A DNA stretch of 64,000 bases from assembly GCA_001692895.1 (NCBI GenBank), contig KV748248.1, positions 299,602-363,601 of the forward strand, in the 5' to 3' direction. The position numbers and the translations under genes are program-made. A model generated the notes under the pieces. It did no database searches. It had not been told where the DNA came from and saw only the letters and a list, made by a program, of their open reading frames with translations. Shown piece by piece: positions 12,451 through 23,000 of the stretch (position 1 is its first letter; every line of letters begins with the position of its first letter). Origin of the DNA: Cenococcum geophilum 1.58. Lineage: Eukaryota; Ascomycota; Dothideomycetes; Gloniales; Gloniaceae.

Positions 12451-13026
12451 TAAAGTCTATGCCACTTTCCTAATTGGGACAGCTAGCTGGCAGCTTGACA
12501 GTCAGCGTACATTATCCAACAGTCAGCGGACAGCGAGCGATCCAATTGACGTAGCCAGTCAGCTATTTTGCTCAAGCTCGCAGCTAGGCTGACTGTTGGA
12601 CACACTGCCGGTAGATGTCCTAGATGATTGCCTCATTGGCGTTCACTTGAGCCCCCAACTCGGCCTCACAACTCTACCTTCCGTGTAACGACAATAACTC
12701 GAGGTTAGAGCTGTTGAGTTATAGCTACTCGAATGACAAGCCATATTGGAAAAAGGTAGACACAGCAGCTCCTTATTTGCAAGAGCACGAACGAACGCCT
12801 ATGTGACTCCTATCGGGCTCGGGACATTAAGTTCGCACGAGTACATTTACATGAACGTGCGCGGTCATTCTCAGCAATCCGACGAAGAAACCATGCCCAG
12901 TGCTGTCCGTGGGCTCCTTGGTGGCATTGACGGGCATGCAGTACCGAGGCGCTTTTTATACTTTCCGTCAGCTGATTGGCTGGCTTTACATTTATCATGG
13001 AGCAAATCACCATAATGTATAGAATT
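12451..13026. other. GC-balanced border sequence, no gene recognised
   Basis: Here base composition changes from RIP-degraded to ordinary. A short interrupted inverted repeat (CAACAGTCAGC near 12510, GCTGACTGTTG near 12590) is present. A plus-strand frame of 89 codons at 12746-13015 starts with ATG but overlaps an equally open minus-strand frame and resembles no family I know, so I do not call a gene. Confidence 0.3.
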
Positions 13027-13310
13027 TGTTGAACGGACGATCAGGAATAAAAACTCTGTCTTATTGCAAGAGGCTCTAGAGTCTCACTATATACACCAGA
13101 TAGGTGGCAAATAGAATGGCGACGACGTCGTTCTTCAGTCGGTAGTAGTTTATGGAAACAGGTAATGAGATATTCGATGAGACATACGAAATCAAGATAG
13201 ACGGTAATGAGTCATAAGTTTAAGAGACAACTGAGACATTGTACGTAACCACGATCTAGGTCGACAGACAGTAGTACGATGGTGGTAGAGATATCCGATT
13301 CAGGTCGACA
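13027..13310 (-). repeat. Copia solo LTR with 5-bp target duplication
   Basis: 284 bp bounded by TG and CA (plus strand: TGTTGAACGGACG to GGTCGACA) and flanked by GAATT on both sides (13022-13026 and 13311-13315). It is homologous to the LTR of the truncated Copia element at 60763-61022, in the same orientation. It is therefore the footprint of a complete element lost by LTR recombination. It lies about 110 bp beyond the 3' end of the secreted-protein gene. Confidence 0.9.
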
Positions 13311-13423
13311 GAATTAGATTAATCTTTGCTATAAACTGTCTTTATATATCGGCACCAGATCTTTAAAACCTAAGCGCCGAAAACTCTCGCGTGAGCCCTC
13401 TATCCAACTCTAGCCCTGCCCCT

Positions 13424-14087
13424 CTACGCCTTCAAACACGCACCATACTCACCATCACCAAACAGCGGCACCGTCAACTCAGGCGTCACCGTGCTCGCAA
13501 TAACCGCAACATCGACCCTGTCCAGCCCGCCAAACGTGTCCGCAAACTCCGTCTTATTATACTCATTAATCAACAGCGCGGGATCAAACACCAGCCCTAC
13601 ACGACCGTCTCGCCGCCTGCAGCCCTGACGCTGCTGAACTGGATCGTGCACGCTGTCAGCGCGCCGGCAGAGGCCTCGGTGTTGACGCCGCAGGCGTGGT
13701 AGATGGATTTCAGCGAGAAGGTGTTGGTGGAGAGGCCCGGGAGCAGCGCGGCCGAGCCGTAGAGTGTCTGGGAGGCCATGTCAGTGGAGATGATGTTGGG
13801 GGCCGAGGGCGGCGGGAGCAGCAGCGGTCCGAGGCTGTCGGAGAACCGGACGAAGCCTTGGTAGGTCAGGGCGCCGTAGGTCCCGGCGGCTGGATGGTGG
13901 GAACGAGGCCGGCGACGACGCTGGTGAGGTCGTCGAACTGGGGTGTGTTAGTTGGGATTTGGGGCAAGGAGGGAGGATAGCGGACCTTGTTAGCGTAGGA
14001 GGTGCTTCTGCATTGGGATGGGGCGTTTGAGGATGGGAGGGCTAAGGCGGTGGCGGCGAGGCCGAGGGGGATGGATTGGGTCTTCAC
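13424..14087 (-). pseudogene. Secreted fungal protein, interrupted by frameshifts
   Basis: The frame starts with a secretion signal (MKTQSIPLGLAATALALPSS) at 14087. A 48-nt intron (donor GTCCGC, branch AACTAAC, acceptor CCCAG, about 13938-13985) is plausible and would join SYANK to FDDLTSVVAGLVPTIQP. Three reading frames are then needed to follow one conserved-looking protein: GTYGALTYQGFVRFSD to KSIYHACGVNTEAS and LTACTIQF, then GLVFDPALLINEYN to GDGEYGACLKA. The shape (signal peptide, 'YxGL/F' blocks, one Cys pair, hydrophobic beta-rich tail) fits small secreted proteins common in ascomycetes. One-base shifts occur near 13882 and 13595. Either this is a pseudogene or the sequence has two indel errors. 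Its function is unknown. Confidence 0.6.
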
Positions 14088-15549
14088 GATGATGGGTCGA
14101 GAAGGACAGACGAGAAAACAGTTACCAGGTTAGGAGAGTGGGAGACTCGAAAGCTTGAACAAGAGTTGATGCCGCTGAAAAAATGTTGGAACGAATACAG
14201 AGACGAATTGGAATTGCTTTTATATACCTCGAGTGGGACATATTGTCCATCGATAGTGGAGTGAAAGGACTGATCCAGCTTTAGGGGTCTTGGCAATATC
14301 ATGGTGCATAAGGAACACCATCAAGAGCATAGAGCGAGGAGACGAAGAAAAGTAAAGTAGGAATCGGCTTCTCCTCAGACACAAGACATAGCCTTCCGCA
14401 TGCCGATCTGTCGATCTGGTGCAGATCAGGAGAAGATGAGGAAGACTCTGTCCCATTCAAACTACGAAGAAAAAGGAAACTATATATACACGAGGAAAGC
14501 GTCAAAAAATTAAGGGGAAACAAAATGGGGGTACGTAACAGGAACAGGGGGTAGTAGTACAACCAGAATAGGAACAAGGATAGGGTAATAGGCTAAACTC
14601 AACCTGAATCGGCACGATCTTTAGGATCTGGAATCGTGGTTATTGCCCCACCAGCTGGGCTGGGATCGACGAATACTGCATGTAGCTGCAGAAAACAGCG
14701 TGCAAGTTTGCCATGGCGATGGGTCCGTGACAACGTGCTTAGGAGACGGGACTGTGATTCATGTCCATGGGAAAGAAACGTCGAGGAAACCCTGGCACAT
14801 GGACAAAGCCTCATGACGATCTTCATAGGGAGATCGATTGGGCTCGTCAGGATATCGAAATATTTACAACTCCTGCCTGCAACTAGACTGCTGTATAGAG
14901 ATGGTGGTACTTGGCCTAGCGGGGCGAATTCACTTGAGTTTGACTACTGCACTGTACGTTAAATGCCTAATAGCTAGGGTTGAAGTTTTGCAGTGTGAGT
15001 CTATCAAGTCAGCTGACGGGACTGAACCGGGACCTAAATACAGTGGACCCGACCCGCCATTGAGATATTGCAGCATTCATATCATACATCCTTCACATCC
15101 TCAAAGGGCTCCGTAGGGTCCTATTTGGCTTTGGAAATATAAGAATTTGGTGAAAGACAGCAGCTTATGGTGTTTCAGCAACGTATAGCATCAGAGGAAC
15201 TGCTTAGGTATGTAGCATGATTCCCTTCACGTTCATGTATAATGTATATAAACTGAACAAGAATGAAGATTATTTTGTAGTGGTTAAATCTTCCAGGGAG
15301 CGGAGCTGAGACGTGAGCTTGTCGAAAATCAACTGCTTAGCTTGGAAGAGAGTCTGAGGGATGACTGGTCAAACTGGTGGAGAGAGCTTATTCTGCCATG
15401 ATAATTAAAGTAACACACTTGCGCCTTCCTATATGGAGACAACTGATGCTGCACCAAAGGGTTTCTTCGGCTCCAATTTGCACCAAAGAAGTCATGTAAA
15501 TTGGCGGAATATCGAAGTGCTTGAATATTAGCTAGCGGATCATGACCCG
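14088..15549. other. Intergenic, no gene recognised
   Basis: Several short overlapping frames on both strands (14220-14960) are not supported by any recognisable domain or by splice signals. The stretch serves as upstream region of the secreted-protein gene and downstream region of CNS1. Confidence 0.4.
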
Positions 15550-16952
15550 TCAAATCTGTCTCCTCTTCTTGAATTCCTCTATCCATCCTGCTGCCTTGGC
15601 CTGAGGAACAACATTCACCTTCAGCAACCCGTCTACAATCTCTACCTTTCCACTTGCTAATACCTTCAAGAGCGGGAGCTTCTTCCCCGCTTTTATTAAT
15701 CCGTTAGCAATCGTTTCAACGTAGCAATCCACGCTTTCTGCTTTGTACTCATTCTTCTCATCCCAAGGCAAGGGAAAAATGTAGGAAAGATGCTCGCCTA
15801 AGCTCTCTGTCTCTTGGAACGCTTTGACAAAATCGCTCTGGAGGTGCAGAGGATAGAGAAGGATCACCGGGATTGACAGGGCTGACGAATGGTCGAGAGG
15901 TTGGGCGAGTTTGATCGTAGCGTCCTCCATTTCAGGCGCTTGATCCGTTGTCCTAGTAGGAATATTGCGAGACTTCAGTGCGAGTACTAAAGTGCGAGTT
16001 TTAGCTGCCTTTCGCTCTTCTCTCTCACGGCGTGCTTTTCCCAGGGCATCGAGATGGTCTTTGCGCTTGGAGATATTCGTAGAGAGCGTTTTTAGGGCGA
16101 CATTTTGCGGCTCGATCTCGAGGCCGCGGGTGCAGGCGTCGGAAGCTTCGGGGAGCTTGTCAAGCGCAAGACATGCCGAAGCGGAGCGGTACCAAGCTTT
16201 TATGTTGGAGCTGTTGAGGCGGAGGGTTGAAGCGCAATCGTGGATACAGGAGCGATAGTTTTCTGGGACGAGCATGAGTGCCTAGTGTCATTTAATTATA
16301 TATCAGGGTATAGGAATGGTTGTGACGTGATAAAAGTTGAGGAATACTGATTTAAGATAGGCATAAGCGCCTGAATAGATGCTGAAATAAAAGAGAGAGC
16401 AGGTTAGGGAGAAGAAGTAGAAGTAGAGTTGATATGAAAGAGCAAACTGGACCAAGTCATACTCTTCTCTAGATTGCAAAGCGCGCGGTTGACGTAGCAC
16501 GCCTCCTCAATATCACACTCCTTCTGTTCGGTCTCCTCGTCTATTTCGACTACCTCTATATCAGCGTGATCTTCTGCATCTTGAGGCCTACGCGGAACTT
16601 TCAAAGCGGCTATGGCTTTATCGTAGAACTCCTTTGCGTCTGACCACTTCTTCCCTCGCGCGAGGTCATTCCCTTGCTGTCTGAAATTTTCTGCTACCTC
16701 AGCCCTTGTTCCCTCGTAGGCTAACGCTTTGAGTGCCTCCAGCCCTGCGTTTTCCCCGCCCTCTCCATCGGTCTCATCTAAAGTAGTCATGAATAGAGGT
16801 ATGCGGTTCATTTCTTTCAATACCTCATCTGCTGTCTGGCTTTTCATAGATGCCATGGCTGGCGGGAGGGCTGCAGAAGGATGCTGTGCACCCAGACCTT
16901 GCGGGTTTGGCACATCCCGTAGATGCATATTTTCCATTGTTTTGTCCACCAT
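15550..16952 (-). CDS. CNS1: Hsp70/Hsp90 co-chaperone CNS1 (TTC4 family)
   Basis: Two exons, complement of 15550-16262 and 16463-16952, give a protein of about 400 residues. The 200-nt intron has donor GTATGA and acceptor CCCAG, and splicing restores NLEK-KNYRSCIHDC inside the TPR domain. The N-terminus has the family's EVLKEMNRIPLFMT block. The TPR domain runs from about residue 80 (ENFRQQGNDLARGKKWSDAK) to about 215, followed by a basic helix and the C-terminal 'wheel' domain with FPLPWDEKNEY. CNS1 is a cytosolic TPR co-chaperone that binds the C-termini of Hsp90 and Hsp70 and, in yeast, is essential and linked to eEF2 folding. Start at 16952 is the first ATG, and a second Met lies five codons on. 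It is a single-copy core gene with nothing unusual in composition. Confidence 0.92.
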
Positions 16953-19474
16953 TGGAGGTTGTGGAAATGATGCGCCTGTTGTTTTGTTAAGTGGGCTGCA
17001 GGGTACTTCTATCGATAGATAATTCGATGAAGTTGTGCTTGTAGAAACTTTTTTCGGATGATGTACTCTTATCGATTAGGGATGAGGTACTCTTATCGAT
17101 TAGGGATGGGCGCCCTTGTTAGCGATCTCTCCAGAACTCCCTTGATGATCTCCGCAAACGAGTCCAGACGTATAGGCCAACCCGAGTCATGAACCCGAGG
17201 GGCCTTCAAAAGCAAAAGTTATGCCGTCGAGATTTTCGACATGGGATGCTTGGACCTCAAGGTCTCTTCCTGAGGCGTCTCCTTTACAGCTGTGATGGAG
17301 CAAGCAGCACATTCCATGACCGGGTCTAGGTCTCTCTTTACCCCCGGAGTCTTAGAAGTAGCTCGAATAGTCACGGCATTCTTACCCCGTACTCGCACCT
17401 GCTCAACGGATGTTGGGACTCCAGAAATCACTTAGAATTTACGGGACGTTTTGGTGGAATACCCGTAAAAGAGAAGGCAAAGTGCCGGTCAGATATACGG
17501 TAAATCGATTACCCCTGAAAGGATGGACAGTGCGTTGATTTCGGTTCGGGCTTTCGTGCGAGGCCCACCTCGTTTGGTCGTGGCCGCGTAAAGCCACAAC
17601 TCGTTAGTCCTAAAGCCCTTTAACAAAAAACGAAAGATTTTTGCAGTAATACATTTTACTACTAATATTCTTTATATGGAGGTTTTTTTTAAAGATAAGT
17701 TACTATAACCTAAGTAAAGTTGTAAACCTGTCTTAAGTTGGTGGGTTTGGTATGTGCGAAGCCACAACTGAATGAGGTGGGCTTCGGTGCTATCGCGGCT
17801 GTTTTACGAGGCCATCCAAAACCTGTGCACATTGGTGCGGATCACAGCTGCTTGGGCATAATTGTGGCTTCAATGGTTATCTGATCAAAGTGGAATCGGG
17901 CCTGGAGATTTGGACGAAAAGGTGATGCTGGCTCAATAGTATTAAAAGCAAAAGAACTGGGTTCCCCTTAGGCTTCGCCCATCTCTGGCACTTCCGAGCA
18001 TCCTTTGACTAGGGAGTAACGGAGAAGATGCTCAAGAAAGACTTCAGCTACGCCGTCACAGGTAGTTAACTACAAAAAACACAGCGGAATTCTCGCTGGA
18101 GTGCTGGGTGGCGCGACACGAGGGAGATTCGGGCCCAAGATGCGTCAGCCTCGCCCCTCTCATAAGCGATCTCATTAGTCCCGGACAATTATAACTGTGT
18201 TGACAAGGACGGGGTAGTGATAGGAGGTGGTTGAAGCAAGCAATCACAAGCTAACAGACAACGGCAAACCTCTTGCTTCATCTCTCCTCGCCGAGAACGC
18301 GCAATTGGCAGAAGCCCGAGGAATAAACAATCCACTTCGTGTAGTGATAGGGCATGCAGTGGTTCGCTTTCACGAGCACCAGCACCCACCCATAAGCTAA
18401 GCCTCTCGCCGATAAGGCACAGTTCTGAGCAATGACAGTGGCCACCAGCAAAAAGCCATCGCGGGAGTGCCTAACGCGGTGTGCTTGCCAAGAAACGAGA
18501 AGGGCCTGTCTTGAATCTTGGGGGCAAGTCGGAGGCCAGGTCAACAAGTCAAGTCATCCCGACCAGCTCGCCCGTGCCAGGGTAGTCCAGTGGTCAAGCG
18601 GTCGTGGCAGAGATACTTTCTTACTTTCTCCCACGCGGTCGATCTGTTTCTGTTTTCCCGTCACACTGGCGACTGCTGGACCAGCGGCCTCCGTGCGGCG
18701 AAGATCGCGGCTAAGATCAAACACGCGTGGCTTCTGGAGGCCTGCCCAAGCACACAGCTGGTTTGTCCTTTACTCTCCACCACGGCGTTGGCCGTTACCC
18801 ATCCTGGAGAGGCTCGGACATTTTCCGAACGCCCTTGTTCATTTTGCTGTCAAATTGGCCCCGCCAACGGCATCGCGGAATGCAGAATGCAGGTTGGGCG
18901 CACCCCTTGTCTCTACAAGCCTTCACCAATGGTCGGTCACTTGGTGCCGGCTGTGCACGCGGCGCAGGAAGCACAGCACGACCAGGCACGCTGCAGACCC
19001 GTCAACCGTAACCACAAATCTCTTCTCAATTCACACCTGTGACGACGCTGATTCGCCACTGAAGCCGGCCTTTGCCCGTTTTCGCATGGGCTTGAGCCGG
19101 GGGACTGGCATCCCCCTGCCGAGTCTACTGGGTCTTGCTGACCCTGGGCGAAACGGTGCATGAACATCGTTTGGGATCAGCGATTTTATGCGAGACCTTT
19201 GAGTGCATCCCGGGACGATCTCGTCCTCTTCGAATGCTACTCCTGCTGAACGCGCTAGGTCGCGATCTTTTGGGGCGTCCTTTGCCAGAAGCCTTTCCAT
19301 TTCGCTGTTTGCATCACAACTCGACTACTGCCGGCTGTGCGTTCTGTCCTTTGCGTGCTGTTGCGTCTTTGCATAGAGCCTAACTTTATATTCAAAACTC
19401 CCAATTGCATCATACGCTCAAAAGACCGGACCGGAGAGACGGACTCCTGGAAGAGTGAATTGTCTAGCACATAG
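16953..19474. other. Long intergenic region, no gene recognised
   Basis: 2.5 kb between the divergently arranged CNS1 and Mcp5-like genes. It holds a 24-bp tandem duplication (17063-17110), an AT-rich pocket (17620-17720) between imperfect inverted repeats of about 30 bp (near 17565 and 17790) that could be an old MITE, and from 18400 on a GC-rich stretch open in several frames on both strands. The overlapping frames (up to 243 codons at 18432-19163) have no recognisable domain, and I take this part to be promoter and 5' leader of the downstream gene. Confidence 0.4.
17063..17110. repeat. 24-bp tandem duplication upstream of CNS1
   Basis: GTACTCTTATCGATTAGGGA followed by TG(A/G)G, twice in a row. 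It lies about 110 bp upstream of the CNS1 start. It contains ATCGAT palindromes that could be protein-binding sites, but I know of no specific factor. Confidence 0.7.
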
Positions 19475-19599
19475 GTAAGAAAGGCACATCATCGGCCGTC
19501 TTTCTTATTACGGCGCATTGCTATCCTCACGCGACCCGCGTGCGGTGAGTCTGGAGGATTACCTTGAACTTGAGTGCTAATCTTTGCTTCGCCTCCTAG
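19475..19599 (+). other. Probable 5' leader intron of the Mcp5-like gene
   Basis: Donor GTAAGA at 19475, branch site GTGCTAATC near 19573 and acceptor CCTAG ending at 19599 form a complete fungal intron signal set. No coding frame spans it, so it would lie in the 5' untranslated leader of the gene starting at 20059. Confidence 0.4.
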
Positions 19600-20058
19600 A
19601 TTCCGAACATACCAATCGTTCCTTTCTGAAGCCTTCACTGGAACTGGCACACCGTTTGACCCCTTTCCACCGATCCCAATCAGCCGACACAATCTCGGCA
19701 ACCCGAGGTGTTTCCCTCAAACAATTGCTCTTCACCTGTTACCAGCGAGTATAGAGACACCTTTTACATCTAAATCGCTCGCGCTAAAGAGGGGTTACTT
19801 CATGGACATTTCCGTGGTGTTTGCTCAATGATTTGAGACTTCTGTCATTGTTTCTTAGCACAAGGTAAATTTAACGACTGTGCCAGGAACGCCGTTGTGG
19901 GCATAAGCATTAAGTTTCCCATCACTGACTTTGAGTATAGCTATGTATTAAAACCTACTTTGTAATACTTCCTCTTCGCCGCGGTTCCGAAAGGATCAGC
20001 TATCACATGCTTTTGTCCGCGAGCTATCAACGTCGGTCGTAGTCGCTCTGTCTCAAAA

Positions 20059-23000
20059 ATGGCGGTGGATTACTTTCAAGAGCACGAGGCTTTCATAGTC
20101 GCTCAGCCACTTCCTTCGCCGTCCGACACGCCTTATCATACTCCTATGCCATCGTTGTCTCGACGTTCGTCACGGTATGGAACACCCTCGAGTGGACCGC
20201 CTTCCTCGCCACCCCCGCTACCTCCGGATGGTAGAGATTCTGAGGATACTGCCAACGATGAGAACATTTCGATCCTTGATCCTCGGCGATTCACCCCGAC
20301 TCTCCATGCATCTTTAGTTTCCGAAATCCTATCTTTGCGCCGAGAGTTAGATTCTAAGCACAAATTTATTGAAGACTTGGAAACTAATCTCCAGACTGCG
20401 CGAAATGAGAGTGACTCCCTGACCGATAAACTGGCTCGGAGTACAAAAGAGAGCCGCGCGGCCGAATGCCAGCTTCAGCAATTAGAAAAAGAAACCATGT
20501 CAGCCTTGGATGAACTAGCGAGAGAAAGAGATGAAGTTCGGGAGGTCAATGTCGATTTGCGAAATAAGCTAGAATCGTCGCAAAAGAAGATCCGGAGCCA
20601 GGATGATGACTCAAACCGCGTTCACAACATGTGGGAGCGAGATAAAGAGACTTGGGATGGCGAGAAACGGATGCTGGAGCGGCGGGTTCACATTTCTGAA
20701 AGCCGGTTGAAAATGATCCTCGATGAACTTGCGGCACAAGATGCTGCGCAGGATGAGCAGGGCATGGACAGCGAAGGCGACGATAACACAAGGGATAGCG
20801 GCGTTGGACATGAGAGCGATACAGCAAGCATTCGTTCATCTCCACGACGAAGATCTACTAGCCGTACTGGTATGCATTCAAGAAATTTGAGCAGCAGTAG
20901 TCACCGGAGCCTTGGACGAAATTACAGATTCTCTGTGATGAGCGGAGCGGGCTCTGATGGGCATGGACGACTAAACGGACCTAGCCTGGCAGATGAATTG
21001 ATCTTCGATGAGGAGGAAGAAGACCTGGGTGAACTTGAACTTGACTCAGACGATTTCCCGGAGAATGAAATGCGTGCAAGACGAGCATTGGAATCGCGAC
21101 AATCCATGTATCAAGATGAAAAGGCGAAACGCATACTTGGACTGACGATAGAAAGCAAGGGTCCGTTGGCAGAGGTGACAGAAGGGGAACCTTCCAAACC
21201 TGTTGAGACTTCGAAATCATGCGAGGTTGCAACCGTGCGGGAACTCACTCTGATCAACATACCCCCAAAGCGTCAATACGTCGATACTGGAGTGCAGTTT
21301 TCTCCGCCACCGTCTCCATTCTTGCCCCAGGATCCCGTTTCAGTCAGGTATAATGACCACGCGCAATCACTTACCGACATCGAGGCGAACCAACGACGGA
21401 AACGTGTTTCTGTCATTCCACCTAGCCAAAATGTTCAGCAAACTCCGAATGGTGTTAAGTCACCCGCCGCTATGATCTCTGCTTCATCGCAGACTTTGGA
21501 ACAACCTCCCAGCCCACCAGCAACACCCAAGATCATTATTCCGCCTTCTCCTCAAACACCAATAACGCCTCTATTTAAGATAGAAACCGCCTCAATCTCC
21601 ACGCAAACGGATCCTTTGGAAGAACCACGACCGATAGCCCCACCTCCTCCTCCTCGCTCACCTAACCGGGCTCCTCCTCCAGTGCCTATTCCTATTCCAT
21701 CAATTGCCATTCACCCACCGCGATCCGCTCCTGCATCTCCAAAGGAGCCTATACTGCCGCCTGGAACGAAGAATGCCTGGTCTCAAACCACTGTTGACTT
21801 GAGAATCCCGACACGCTCAATTTCCATCCAAACCGAAGAGATTAGGATAGACAGAAGGCCTATCAAACTACCTCCGCATCTTTTACCATCTGCCATATCA
21901 TCCAAACCGGGAACCCCTGAGCCCAGACAAGGACGGCCAGAGCCCGGAAAACGACGGATGGAGATTGACACACCAGCCACATCTGTATCATCTGGTGGCG
22001 GTAATCGTCAGGGAAAAGCGCCCACTCTGCGGCACACGCAAGGCCTGACGACTCTGCTCGGCGGGGCCTCGGACTCTAAGACCGAGGACCGTTATCCAGG
22101 TAACAACGATAACGGCCCTCTCGTACGTAGCAAGGATGACGGAATTAGGCGGCCTTTTAGATCGAGCAGTCTCTTTGCTGGCTTTGATGGGGCAAGCTCT
22201 GACGAAGACGATGACATTGAAGCAGACCTCAGTGATGATGACTATAGAGCACCACAATACTCAACCCCGATGATGTCTAGCCGTAATCTGAAACGGCCAT
22301 TTAATAACCCGCCAACACCTGTCCCAGAGGACAAGGAAGTTGTGTCGACATCACGAACTTCGGAGGATTCAGCGGGTCCTGGGAAGATGTATTCCTCAGG
22401 TCGGAACTCGTTCGAGAAGGCTTCAAAAGTTGCTAAGCCTCTCCGATCGGCGGGCCTGACACGACAGCCAAGTATTCGTCGTTCCGCTATGATTCAGAAT
22501 GGCACTGTTGCTCATTTCCAGCGGTCGCGTAGCCCAAGCATTGGTAGCGTTGGATCAAGCAATAATTATGTGCCGAAACCACCCTTCCCAGTTCCAACAA
22601 GATCAAGCTCTCGACGCATACCGCTTAGCAAGAGTGAAGGATCTCAGAGCCCAACTCCCCGAGGCGGTGGCACCTTTTCTGGGCGCCGACTTCAAGGCGG
22701 AAGGCAACACCAGCGTAAGGACAGCTTACGAAAGGTACGGTCTGCAGCCGTGATGCCAAGGAGTGGACGCCAAAGAAGCAGATCACCTCCATTACCTGCC
22801 ACTCCTGTATTGCCACAGAGCCCACAGGTTCCGCCGTTGCCCAATGATATGATCACCGGTGCTCAGTACGGGTACATGAATAGTCACAGATCTCAACTTT
22901 CCACGAATACGTCAAACACAGGTAACGGCTCTGTTGGTAGCTCTGTTCAGTCAACCAGCGTGGTCGACGCAATTGCTGCAACCATGGTTGGTGAATGGAT

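Noticed and set aside
13391-13980. Plus-strand frames of 94-103 codons
   Set aside because: Antisense to the secreted-protein gene, whose minus-strand frames show a signal peptide and coherent motifs.
16404-16462. Extension of CNS1 exon 1 past 16463
   Set aside because: It runs into intron sequence after GTATGA. Splicing to 16262 restores the conserved TPR sequence.
18583-18655. tRNA-like stretch (GGTAGTCCAGTGGTCAAGCG, then CGGTCGATCTG)
   Set aside because: It has an A-box-like and a weak B-box-like motif, but I could not form an acceptor stem, an anticodon stem or a proper T-loop. It is at most a degenerate fragment.
18432-19163. 243-codon plus-strand frame
   Set aside because: Three other frames and the minus strand are open over the same GC-rich stretch, with no domain and a composition unlike a folded protein. 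More likely leader or promoter DNA.
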